Shown here: positions 6,616-14,256 of the stretch, one piece after another
Layout: each line of letters begins with the position of its first letter
How positions within the stretch are numbered: position 1 is the stretch's first letter
DNA from: Gemmatimonadota bacterium
Lineage (GTDB): Bacteria; Gemmatimonadota; Gemmatimonadetes; Gemmatimonadales; GWC2-71-9
Assembly: GCA_029862935.1 (NCBI GenBank)
Contig: JAOTWK010000019.1
Span: 1-21,132 of the forward strand
Length of the DNA: 21,132 nt
Direction of reading: 5' to 3'
Notes under the pieces: model-generated
What the model was told of the DNA's origin: nothing
Seen by the model: the letters and a program-made list of their open reading frames with translations, nothing else
Databases searched by the model: none
Made by a program: the position numbers and the translations under genes

Positions 6616-8745
6616 CTATGCCGCAGGGTAGAAACTCTGGTCGCCCGCCGCCATGCGGGTGAGCCGAGGACACGGGGTGAACCGGTCGCCATACTTTTGC
6701 GTCAGCTCCTGCAGCGTCTCCACAGCATACGGTACCCCGAGCGCGCTGACATATCGGAGCGGTCCACCTCGGAATGCCGGAAATCCGATCCCGAACACCG
6801 CGCCGATGTCGCCGTTACGGGGCGAGCCGACCACGCGCTCGTCGAGCGCGCGGGCGGCTTCATTCAGCATCGCGAAGATCAAGCGAGCCTCGACATATTC
6901 ACGCGGGACCTGGGAATCCGGGGCCGCACCGATGATCTCATAGGCTGTCTGATCGACCTCGCGCCGCACACCTCCCTCGTATGTGAAAAACCCTCGACCG
7001 TTCTTGCGACCGAGCCGACCGTCCTCGATCAACCGCGCGAGCCCCGCCATCGGCTTCATCCGATCGCCAAATGCTTCGAAGAGCACATTCGAGCCCTTGT
7101 CGACCACATCGAGGCCGACCTCATCGAGCAACGTGATGGGTCCTACGGGAAAGCCAAACCGGGTCATCGCCCGGTCGATCGCTTCGACGGTCACGCCCTC
7201 CTCGAGCAAACGCCCCGCTTCGTTCAAATACGGAGCAAGCAGGCGGTTCACCCAGAAGCCGGGGGCATCTCCCACCACGATGACGGTCTTACCCATCTCG
7301 CGTCCCAGCGCGACGGCCGTGACGGTGGCCCACGGTGCCGTCTTGTCACTGACAATCACTTCGAGCAAGGGCATCTTCTCGACTGGTGAGAAGAAGTGCA
7401 TGCCGAGCACACGCTCGGGCCGTTCCACGGCGGTGGCGATCTTGCCAATGGGGATCGTGCTGGTGTTCGACGCGATCACGCAATCCTCTCGCACGTTCTG
7501 CGCAATCCCGCGCAGCACCTCGTGCTTGACGCCGAGGTCTTCGAACACGGCCTCGATCACGACGTCGGCCCGTCGAAAGCCTTCCCAGCCCGCCGTTCCG
7601 GACAGCATCTGCTCCATCCGGCGAAACTCGTATTTGTCGATGCGACGGTGCTCGAGGCGCTCGCGCAGCATGCCCCGCGCCATGGTGAGACCGCGGCCCA
7701 CGCTCTTCACGTCTCTGTCGCGCAGCCTCACACTCACGTGAGCCTGCGAGACCGCCACGCTCCCAATTGCGGAACCCATGAAGCCGGCACCGACAATACC
7801 GACATTGGTGACTGGCTTGGGTGCGGGTGGCTCTCCTGCAACACCCCAGTCCTTCTTGAGCGCCGTCGTTGCAAAGAAGATGCGCACGAGGTTCCGCGAC
7901 ACGTCGCCGATCGCGAGTTCCGCAAAGAGAGACGCCTCAATGTCCAGACCGGCATCCACCCCGTGCTTGAAACCGTGTTCCACCGCCCTGAGCGCCGCGA
8001 CGGGCGCTGGATAATGGCCGCCGGTCTTCTTGAGTACCTGTTTGCGGGCCGTCGCGTACACAACGCGCCGTCCGAGCGGATTACGATCCAACGCAAGTTG
8101 GGTCAGCGCGAACCGACGGCGCTTAGGTCGCCATCCTCCGGCGAGTCTGGTGGCCGCTTCGTGTGCCACGCGGTCCAAGATGGCTGAATGGACGAGGTCG
8201 TCGACGAACCCCTGGCGATACGCCCGCCATGCAGAGAGTTGTTTGCCGGTGAGAATCATGTCGAGCGCCGCGCGGACACCAATCAACCGTGGCAGTCGCT
8301 GACATCCCCCAGCCGCCGGAATGATCCCAAGCTGCACTTCAGGTAGGCCGAGACGGGTCTTCGGGTGATCTGTCGCGATCCGATAGTCACAGGCCAGCGC
8401 CGTCTCGAACCCGCCTCCCAGACAGGCGCCGTGGATGGCCGCCACGATGGGTTTGCCCAATCGTTCCAACCGGTTGAGGAGTTCCTGTCCCGAACGCACA
8501 AGTGCATGTGCCTCGTCGCGCGACTTCAGTGCGACGAACTCGTCAATGTCGGCTCCTGCAATGAACGAATCGGGCTTGCGCGAGATGAGCACGATCGACC
8601 TGACGTCGCCGTCGGTCCCCAGTCGGTCCAGGACGTCGTGAAGCTCGTCGCGCACGCCTCGCGTGATCTTATTGATCGGCTCGTTCGGTAGATCGAACTC
8701 GAGCCACCCGACCCCATGCTCGGTATGTGTCGTGAAGGCGCTCAT
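6616..8745 (-). CDS. fadJ: Multifunctional fatty-acid oxidation protein, enoyl-CoA hydratase / 3-hydroxyacyl-CoA dehydrogenase
   Basis: This 709-aa protein catalyses the two middle steps of beta-oxidation. The N-terminal crotonase domain (about 1-190) has the oxyanion-hole glycines and both catalytic glutamates, Glu114 in GGGFE and Glu136 in GLPE. The dehydrogenase part has the NAD loop GAGFMG at 319-324, then His450 in MHFFSPV and Glu462, the same numbering as the catalytic pair in E. coli FadB. A second C-terminal helical dehydrogenase domain completes the alpha subunit. ATG at 8745 overlaps the thiolase TGA (ATGA, 8742-8745), with GGAG five bases before it; the longer frame to 9054 is a shadow of the thiolase. 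FadJ is favoured over FadB because the partner thiolase is FadI-like, though the two are hard to separate from sequence alone. Confidence 0.95.
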   Translation of the reverse strand: MSAFTTHTEHGVGWLEFDLPNEPINKITRGVRDELHDVLDRLGTDGDVRSIVLISRKPDSFIAGADIDEFVALKSRDEAHALVRSGQELLNRLERLGKPIVAAIHGACLGGGFETALACDYRIATDHPKTRLGLPEVQLGIIPAAGGCQRLPRLIGVRAALDMILTGKQLSAWRAYRQGFVDDLVHSAILDRVAHEAATRLAGGWRPKRRRFALTQLALDRNPLGRRVVYATARKQVLKKTGGHYPAPVAALRAVEHGFKHGVDAGLDIEASLFAELAIGDVSRNLVRIFFATTALKKDWGVAGEPPAPKPVTNVGIVGAGFMGSAIGSVAVSQAHVSVRLRDRDVKSVGRGLTMARGMLRERLEHRRIDKYEFRRMEQMLSGTAGWEGFRRADVVIEAVFEDLGVKHEVLRGIAQNVREDCVIASNTSTIPIGKIATAVERPERVLGMHFFSPVEKMPLLEVIVSDKTAPWATVTAVALGREMGKTVIVVGDAPGFWVNRLLAPYLNEAGRLLEEGVTVEAIDRAMTRFGFPVGPITLLDEVGLDVVDKGSNVLFEAFGDRMKPMAGLARLIEDGRLGRKNGRGFFTYEGGVRREVDQTAYEIIGAAPDSQVPREYVEARLIFAMLNEAARALDERVVGSPRNGDIGAVFGIGFPAFRGGPLRYVSALGVPYAVETLQELTQKYGDRFTPCPRLTRMAAGDQSFYPAA

Positions 8746-10037
8746 GCGTGCTCCAGCACCATCGCGAATCCCATGCCGCCCTGCGCGCAGACCGAAATGA
8801 GCCCGAATTGCGTACCGCGCCGCCGCATCTCGTTCGCCAGCGTGAGTGTGATGCGCGCACCGGTTGCCCCGAAAGGATGTCCGATGGCAATGGAACCGCC
8901 CATGACGTTCAGCGTTTCCCAATCGACTTCGCCGATCCGCTCCGACCGCCCGAGGTTCTCGCTGGCCCACTGCTGAGACTCGAAAGCCTGAATGTTCGAC
9001 AGCACCTGGGCGGCGAAGGCCTCGTGCATCTCCACCAAACCCAGCTCGGACCACGGGATTCCTGCGCGCTCGAGTGCACGGGGCACGGCGTATGCCGGCC
9101 CCATGAGCAGCTGGTCTCCAGGATCGAGGGCGGCGACGGCATAGCTTCTGATGAAGACAAGCGGCTCAAAACCAAGGCTCTGCGCCGCGTCTTCGCTCAT
9201 CAGCACAACGGCCGCGGCACCATCGGTGAGCGGCGAGGCATTGGCCGCAGTCACCGACCCGTGCCGTCGGTCAAAGACCGGTTTGAGCTTCGCCATATCG
9301 TCGAGGCTTACTTCGGACCGGACGCCATTGTCCCGCGTCACAGGTTCACCCGATGATGGGAAAAACGGCGCGATTTCGGCGCTCAGGCGCCCGTCTTCCG
9401 TGCCTGCATGCGCACGTTGATGGCTGCGCAACGCAAATTCATCCTGGGCACGTCGGGTGATCCCGTTGAGCTTCGCCATCTTCTCTGCCGACTGTCCCAT
9501 GGATTCACCGGTGGATGGTTCGGCAATGGCCGGCGAAACCGGCACTAGATCCTTGGGCCGAAAAGCCGAGACGAGCTTCAGTCGCTGCCGGTTCGTCTTT
9601 GCCTTGCTCAAGCCGACGAGCATCTCGGAGAAGCGTTTGCTGTGCAGGATGGGGACGTCGGACAGGCTCTCGGCACCGCCTGCAATGACGACGTCGGCGT
9701 GCCCGAGTCGAATCTGATCGTGACCTGCCACGATCGCGCTGTTCGCCGACGCACACGCCCTGTTGACCGATGCTGCTGGAATACTCGCCGGAAATTGTGG
9801 AAGCAGGCTCACTTCGCGGGCGATGTTGGGCGCCTGTACACTCGGGACCACCTGCCCGAAGTAGACTTCGTCCACTTCCTTGCCAGTGAGGTTGGCCCGG
9901 TGCACCAGTTCCACTACCGTATATCGGGCTAGGTCGACTGCCGGCGTATCCTTGAGGACCGTACCGGCCCGACAAAACGGGGAGCGGCAACCCGCCACAA
10001 CCGCGACCCGACCGTCGCTTCGGTGAGATTGTTCCAT
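8742..10037 (-). CDS. fadI: Acetyl-CoA C-acyltransferase (3-ketoacyl-CoA thiolase), FadI type
   Basis: This thiolase cleaves 3-ketoacyl-CoA to acetyl-CoA and a shortened acyl-CoA, the last step of beta-oxidation, in complex with FadJ. The 431-aa protein has the nucleophile Cys95 in VNRACASANSA, His338 in MHEAFAAQ, His387 in GHPFGATGAR and the second active-site Cys417 in CAQGGMG. MHEAFAAQ together with the length points to the FadI branch rather than FadA. ATG at 10037 is firm: the frame is closed by an in-frame TAG not far upstream with no other ATG, GTG or TTG between. No Shine-Dalgarno lies close to this ATG. The gene leads the coupled fadI-fadJ pair. Confidence 0.95.
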   Translation of the reverse strand: MEQSHRSDGRVAVVAGCRSPFCRAGTVLKDTPAVDLARYTVVELVHRANLTGKEVDEVYFGQVVPSVQAPNIAREVSLLPQFPASIPAASVNRACASANSAIVAGHDQIRLGHADVVIAGGAESLSDVPILHSKRFSEMLVGLSKAKTNRQRLKLVSAFRPKDLVPVSPAIAEPSTGESMGQSAEKMAKLNGITRRAQDEFALRSHQRAHAGTEDGRLSAEIAPFFPSSGEPVTRDNGVRSEVSLDDMAKLKPVFDRRHGSVTAANASPLTDGAAAVVLMSEDAAQSLGFEPLVFIRSYAVAALDPGDQLLMGPAYAVPRALERAGIPWSELGLVEMHEAFAAQVLSNIQAFESQQWASENLGRSERIGEVDWETLNVMGGSIAIGHPFGATGARITLTLANEMRRRGTQFGLISVCAQGGMGFAMVLEHA

Positions 10038-10112
10038 GGGTGTCAGAAAGCTAGTCCGGCGGGAGACCGGCTGCTACCGAGCCTCCTTGGGGTGTGTAAC
10101 GACGTAGATTGA
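10038..10112 (-). promoter_or_regulatory. 75-base gap before fadI, probable leader or promoter region
   Basis: This is one of the longest non-coding gaps in the minus-strand run and separates the methyltransferase stop from fadI, so it is the likeliest place for a promoter of the fad operon. On the minus strand it holds a full AAGGAGG (10088-10082), a perfect ribosome-binding sequence, but no start codon follows it at a usable distance and an in-frame TAG comes just after. A CCGG-containing imperfect hairpin lies between that point and the fadI ATG. I could not see a convincing -10/-35 pair or a clear fatty-acid regulator site. Confidence 0.3.
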
Positions 10113-10631
10113 TCAGGTCGGCGGACGCTGCGCGAGGATGCTGGCGACGGCCTTGGCACGACCGTCGAGGGTCTCGAGAACTTCACGGGCGAGGACGATC
10201 TCGTAGTTCCCCACAAGCGACCAGAGCTCGCCCTGCTTGAGGAGGTGCTTATCGGACGTCGGTCCCCAACCCAGCTCGCGCTGTTGCTCGAGGAACATGT
10301 CGGCCTCGAAGTACCCACCGGGTTTGACGATTTCGAGGAGCTCGGGGATCCGCTTGCGATCCAAATACTCGAATTGCATCACGATCTCAAATGGCCCCGC
10401 GGGGAACGGGTCGCGAGTCAAATCGAGCTGCTTCATGTTGATGGTGACATTGGCCTTCCGTGCCGCCCGCTCCGCGTTGGCGAGCCGGTCGGCATCAGAA
10501 TCAATCGTGAGAACATTCGCTCCGCGTTGAGCGGCGGCAATCGCATGACGTCCGTCCCCACACGCAACATCCAGTATCCGCACTCCGGGCCGGATCAGCG
10601 CCACGTGCCACTGAAACCACGTGCTCGGCAT
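10113..10631 (-). CDS. Class I SAM-dependent methyltransferase, substrate unknown
   Basis: This 172-aa protein has the Rossmann methyltransferase fold of small single-domain enzymes. Motif I is ILDVACGDGRHA at 19-30, followed by the acidic residue ending strand 2 (Asp44 in LTIDSD) and a post-motif region ending in IVKPGGYFEADMF. The target is not apparent; relatives include tellurite-resistance-like and generic methyltransferases. ATG at 10631 is chosen for AAGGG seven bases upstream and because it starts just before the fold. A GTG at 10655 with AGGAG ten bases upstream, inside glpD, is a real alternative adding eight residues. It is head to head with glpD, only 27 bases between start codons, and 75 bases ahead of fadI on the same strand. 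Confidence 0.85.
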   Translation of the reverse strand: MPSTWFQWHVALIRPGVRILDVACGDGRHAIAAAQRGANVLTIDSDADRLANAERAARKANVTINMKQLDLTRDPFPAGPFEIVMQFEYLDRKRIPELLEIVKPGGYFEADMFLEQQRELGWGPTSDKHLLKQGELWSLVGNYEIVLAREVLETLDGRAKAVASILAQRPPT

Positions 10632-10658
10632 AGCCTGACCCTTTACGACTGACACTGA
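10632..10658. promoter_or_regulatory. 27-base divergent region between the methyltransferase and glpD
   Basis: Only 27 bases separate the two opposing start codons, too few for two separate promoters. At least one promoter must therefore lie inside the coding sequence of the opposite gene. The gap holds AAGGG for the methyltransferase on the minus strand. glpD has a TGA immediately before its ATG and no recognisable Shine-Dalgarno. A weak -10-like TACGAC is at 10644-10649 on the plus strand. Confidence 0.35.
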
Positions 10659-12323
10659 ATGGACGCTCCTTTTTCCTTCCGTACCCGTACTGCCGCTCTG
10701 CGCCGGCTGGTCTCTGAGCCCCTCGACCTGCTGATCATCGGTGGTGGTGCCACCGGTACCGGTATCGCTCGTGACGCCGCCATGCGTGGCCTCCGTATCG
10801 GGCTCGTCGAGCAGGGGGACTACGGTTCAGGGACCAGTTCCCGCAGTTCTCGGCTCATTCACGGAGGGCTCCGCTACCTGGAGCACGGCCATTTCCGGCT
10901 CGTCTTCGAGGCCTGCCGCGAGCGCCGAATCCTGCTCCGCATCGCACCACACCTCGTGTGGCCCCGTTCCTTCTTGTTCCCCATCCACCGTGGCTCACGG
11001 GTACCCCGCTGGAGGCTCGCCGCGGGCCTCTGGTTCTATGACCTGCTAGCCCTCTTCCGGAATGTGCGCCAGCATCGGATGCTGAGCAAGCGGAGCCTGC
11101 TCAGTGCCGAGCCTGGATTGCGGACAAGAGACTTGTTGGGTGGTGCTCGCTATTACGACGCACAGTGCGACGACGCGCGGCTGGCATTGGCAAACGCCCG
11201 TGATGCGCATCGACATGGCGGCTTGATACTCAACTACGCACGCGTCGACCATATTGACACGGCTGGGGGCCGGGTCGGGGGCGTGCGAGTCTCCGACCTC
11301 GTGACGGGTGAAGAGTATGCAGCGCGGGCACTCACCGTCGTCAATGCCACCGGGCCATGGTCCGACGCGGTGCAGGGCACAGAGCACGAGCCGACATTAC
11401 ATCGAACCAAGGGCATTCACATCGTCATCTCTCGTGAGCGGCTCGGGAACCACGAAGCAATCACCCACATCTCGCCGCTCGACGGCAGGGTCATGTTCGT
11501 CGTTCCGTGGGGATGCCTCACGTACATCGGTACAACGGAGAGCGAGTTCACCGGGCCGCCCGAGGCCGCCGACGCTGACGCCGACGACGTCGTCTACCTG
11601 TTGCGATCCGTCAACGCCTTGTTTCCCGAGGCCCGCCTCACCGCCGTCGATGTCAAGGCGACCTGGGCAGGCATACGCCCGCTGGTCCGTGCCGAAAACG
11701 CTGAAGACCCCAACGCCGTGTCCCGCGAGCACGCTATCATCGAAAATGAGCAAGGGCTCATTTCCATCGTAGGCGGAAAACTCACGACGTATCGCGCGAT
11801 GTCCGCTGAGGTGGTCGACTATGTCGCACGCCGCCTCCACGAGCACGATGGCAGGCCGATCGCCCCACGGGCCCCGACCGACCGCGACCCGCTCCCTGGA
11901 GGGGAAGCACGCGACCTCGACGTGCTCATCGAGTCGACCGTCCGCGAAGGCTTCGACACGCCTGTGGCGACGCACCTCGTGCACACATACGGCAGCGAGA
12001 CACCGGCGATTGCGCGGCTGGCCCTGTCAGATCCTCAGCTCGCCCAGCCGGTGATCGCTGACCACCCGACCCTCTGGGCAGAGCTGGTGCACGCGATGCG
12101 TCGGGAGATGGCGATCACGCTCAGCGACCTGCTCATCCGCAGAACACACCTGTTCTACGTTGCACCGGAGCGGATCCTGGAGATGCTGCCAACCATCGCT
12201 GATGTGGCAGGCCAGGAAATGGAATGGGACGCTTCCCGGCGAGATGCCGAGTTGGCGGCGTATCGGTTCGAGGCGGCACGAAGTGTTGCATTTCGCGCCG
12301 AGACTCGCGAGTCGGACGAGTAA
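10659..12323 (+). CDS. glpD: Aerobic glycerol-3-phosphate dehydrogenase
   Basis: GlpD oxidises sn-glycerol-3-phosphate to dihydroxyacetone phosphate at the inner membrane, reducing its FAD and then quinone. The 554-aa protein has the N-terminal FAD-binding GGGATGTG at 28-35, the SSRSSRLIHGGLRYLE signature near 60-75, the flavin-contacting IVGGKLTTYR at 370-379 and the C-terminal helical cap domain from about 402, including DLLIRRTHLFY at 490-500. Length agrees with the family (about 500-560). ATG at 10659 is forced from the left by a TGA directly before it; there is no clear Shine-Dalgarno. It is a solitary plus-strand gene among minus-strand neighbours, ending 6 bases from the deoxyhypusine synthase-like gene. 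Neither glpK nor glpF is present, so its substrate may come from phospholipid turnover or genes elsewhere. Confidence 0.96.
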   Translation: MDAPFSFRTRTAALRRLVSEPLDLLIIGGGATGTGIARDAAMRGLRIGLVEQGDYGSGTSSRSSRLIHGGLRYLEHGHFRLVFEACRERRILLRIAPHLVWPRSFLFPIHRGSRVPRWRLAAGLWFYDLLALFRNVRQHRMLSKRSLLSAEPGLRTRDLLGGARYYDAQCDDARLALANARDAHRHGGLILNYARVDHIDTAGGRVGGVRVSDLVTGEEYAARALTVVNATGPWSDAVQGTEHEPTLHRTKGIHIVISRERLGNHEAITHISPLDGRVMFVVPWGCLTYIGTTESEFTGPPEAADADADDVVYLLRSVNALFPEARLTAVDVKATWAGIRPLVRAENAEDPNAVSREHAIIENEQGLISIVGGKLTTYRAMSAEVVDYVARRLHEHDGRPIAPRAPTDRDPLPGGEARDLDVLIESTVREGFDTPVATHLVHTYGSETPAIARLALSDPQLAQPVIADHPTLWAELVHAMRREMAITLSDLLIRRTHLFYVAPERILEMLPTIADVAGQEMEWDASRRDAELAAYRFEAARSVAFRAETRESDE

Positions 12324-12329
12324 GTCCAG

Positions 12330-13475
12330 CTACGCGTCGACGTCCGGCAGCGCCCCACCTCGCACTCGTTCATCCCGAAATGTGCGCGCAGAGTGATATG
12401 CCGCTCGAAGACGCTCGAGCATTTCGCCGCGCCGCTCATACAGCCGTTTCTGTGTGCGCGGCTTCCGCTTGGCCAGGGCGTAGGCTGTCAGCAATGGGAG
12501 TCCCACGGTGCTATCGAGGTAACACACGACCGCGTCCGGTAGCTGGTCCGGATCCACCTTACCCCAGCTCACCGCCTCGGCCGGTGTGGCACCGGACAGG
12601 CCGCCAGTGTCGACGCGCGCATCGGTAATCTGCAGGTAATAGTCGTGTCCACGCTCTTCGATGCCGAGCACTTCTTGAATCTGCGGCTCCGTCTGAAGCA
12701 CGAAGTTCTTGGGACTTCCCCCGCCGATGATCACCACCCCGCTTGTGCCGCCCTGTGCCTTCGCATCCAACACGATCGACGCAGTCTCGTTGACGTCCGC
12801 AGAGACGTCATAGGCCAGCGCATAGCCATCTAGTTGCAGCTCGGCCACATTCATGCCAATCGACGAGTCGCCGGGCGATGATGTGTAGATGGGCACTGCA
12901 TGTTCGTAGGCCACGGCCAGCAGTGACTTCCGTGTGAGTCCGAGCTTCTGTTCTCGCTGGCGTACGTACTTCCCCAGTAGGTAGTGATATTCGGCGGAGC
13001 TCATCTTGCGTTGGAATTCCTGCTGTTGCGACACCTGACGAAGAAACTCGTCAGTCCGCAAGAGCACGGCATAGTCGAAGAACACGTCATAGATCCGCAC
13101 GACACCCTGCTCCCGCAGTTCGATATCGTCGGCAAACGGGGTCCCCCGATGCATCGATAGGCCGAGGGCAAAGTGGCAGTCGTGGTAGAGGTTCGCCCCC
13201 GTCGACACCATCCAGTCCACGAAACCTGCCTCGATGAGCGGGATGATGGACGACATGCCGAGTCCTGCTGGCGTCATCGCGCCCGTGAGACTGAGTCCCA
13301 CCGTGCCCCTGTCCGCGAGCATCCGCTCGGCGAACAGCTGGGCCGCCTCACGCAGTCGCCCCGCGTTGTACGCCAGAAACGCATCGTCCATCAACTGGAC
13401 CACCGTCTCGGTTCCTGTGATGGGCCTGGGGCTGATCGCTCTCCCACGCAGGATCGCTTGCTTTCGATCTGCCAT
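12330..13475 (-). CDS. Deoxyhypusine synthase family protein (bacterial homologue)
   Basis: Eukaryotic and archaeal deoxyhypusine synthase transfers an aminobutyl group from spermidine to a lysine of eIF5A, using NAD. Bacteria lack eIF5A; a cyanobacterial homologue (SpeY) makes homospermidine, so a polyamine-making role is the best inference here. The 381-aa protein has the NAD-fold elements [14 protein letters not shown] at 60-73, STGANLYHD at 91-99 and [10 protein letters not shown] at 249-258. The active-site lysine is conserved as Lys306 in [16 protein letters not shown] at 13475 is preceded by GAGG-type purines. It follows the LOG gene by 25 bases on the same strand and is probably the last gene of a PLP enzyme-LOG-DHS operon. 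True substrate specificity cannot be read from the sequence. Confidence 0.9.
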   Translation of the reverse strand: MADRKQAILRGRAISPRPITGTETVVQLMDDAFLAYNAGRLREAAQLFAERMLADRGTVGLSLTGAMTPAGLGMSSIIPLIEAGFVDWMVSTGANLYHDCHFALGLSMHRGTPFADDIELREQGVVRIYDVFFDYAVLLRTDEFLRQVSQQQEFQRKMSSAEYHYLLGKYVRQREQKLGLTRKSLLAVAYEHAVPIYTSSPGDSSIGMNVAELQLDGYALAYDVSADVNETASIVLDAKAQGGTSGVVIIGGGSPKNFVLQTEPQIQEVLGIEERGHDYYLQITDARVDTGGLSGATPAEAVSWGKVDPDQLPDAVVCYLDSTVGLPLLTAYALAKRKPRTQKRLYERRGEMLERLRAAYHSARTFRDERVRGGALPDVDA

Positions 13476-13500
13476 GCCTCTGCCTCGTCGCGTCGTCGCG

Positions 13501-14256
13501 CTAGGGAATGAGGTTGTTGGATTTTCGGTTGCGGGCCTCTACCACTGCACGCACGACCTCGTCAGGCTCGTCGACGATCCGGAAGATGTCGAGGTCGGAG
13601 GGCGCGATCTTACCTTGAGCGGCGAGGGTGTTCTTCAGCCAATCAACCAGGCCAGTCCAGTATCCGCTGCCGAACATGATCACCGGCATGTGCCGGACTT
13701 TGCCAGTCTGGATCAAAGTCAGCGATTCAAAGAGCTCATCCAAGGTGCCGAACCCACCGGGGAAGATGATGAACGCCATCGAATACTTCACCAACATCGT
13801 CTTCCGCACGAAGAAGTATCGGAAGTCGATCACGCGATCCAGGTAGGGGTTGGCGTATTGTTCCTCCGGTAACTCGATGTTGAGTCCTATCGACGGGGCG
13901 CCGACTTCTCTGGCTCCTTTGTTCGCCGCTTCCATGATTCCCGGACCGGCGCCGGTCAGCACCGTGAACCCCTCCTTCCCGAGGAGGCGGGCCGTCTCGG
14001 TCGCTGCGCGGTAGGCCGGATCCGTCGGCTTCGCCCGGGCCGATCCGAACACGGTCACGGCCGGTCCGAGGTCGGCAAGCTCTTCGAAACCCGACACGAA
14101 TTCCCCCATGATCCGCAACACTCGCCATGGATCGGTGTCGGTGAACCGCACGCGTTCGAGGTGAGGAGACGCGAACAGCCGTTCATCAGCCGTCACCCGT
14201 ACAACCTGCTGCGTCGCGGACGCCTTACTCTGTGAGGACTGCGATCGCTTTGTCAT
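13501..14256 (-). CDS. LOG family protein (possible cytokinin riboside 5'-monophosphate phosphoribohydrolase)
   Basis: LOG enzymes hydrolyse N6-modified AMP, or AMP itself in some bacterial members, to release the free base and ribose 5-phosphate. The 251-aa protein has both signatures: [14 protein letters not shown] at 101-114 and PGGFGTLDE at 166-174, which carries the catalytic Glu174, plus the conserved Arg-Lys pair at 151-152. An N-terminal extension of about 60 residues is longer than in the smallest LOG proteins. The start is uncertain: ATG at 14256 or 14262 both overlap the end of the PLP enzyme gene by about 30-40 bases; the longer frame to 14331 is less likely. The overlap implies co-translation with the PLP enzyme. 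Whether it acts on cytokinin-type nucleotides is unknown. Confidence 0.9.
   Translation of the reverse strand: MTKRSQSSQSKASATQQVVRVTADERLFASPHLERVRFTDTDPWRVLRIMGEFVSGFEELADLGPAVTVFGSARAKPTDPAYRAATETARLLGKEGFTVLTGAGPGIMEAANKGAREVGAPSIGLNIELPEEQYANPYLDRVIDFRYFFVRKTMLVKYSMAFIIFPGGFGTLDELFESLTLIQTGKVRHMPVIMFGSGYWTGLVDWLKNTLAAQGKIAPSDLDIFRIVDEPDEVVRAVVEARNRKSNNLIP

Noticed and set aside
6603..6692. Upstream extension of the proline dehydrogenase frame
   Set aside because: It overlaps the 3' end of fadJ with Arg-rich shadow sequence; ATG 6602 gives a family-like start.
7396..8187. 263-codon plus-strand open frame inside fadJ
   Set aside because: It is antisense to conserved fadJ catalytic regions and shows no domain.
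8746..9054. Upstream extension of the fadJ frame
   Set aside because: The extra 103 residues are an alternative frame of the thiolase gene; the ATGA overlap at 8742-8745 gives a normal FadJ N-terminus.
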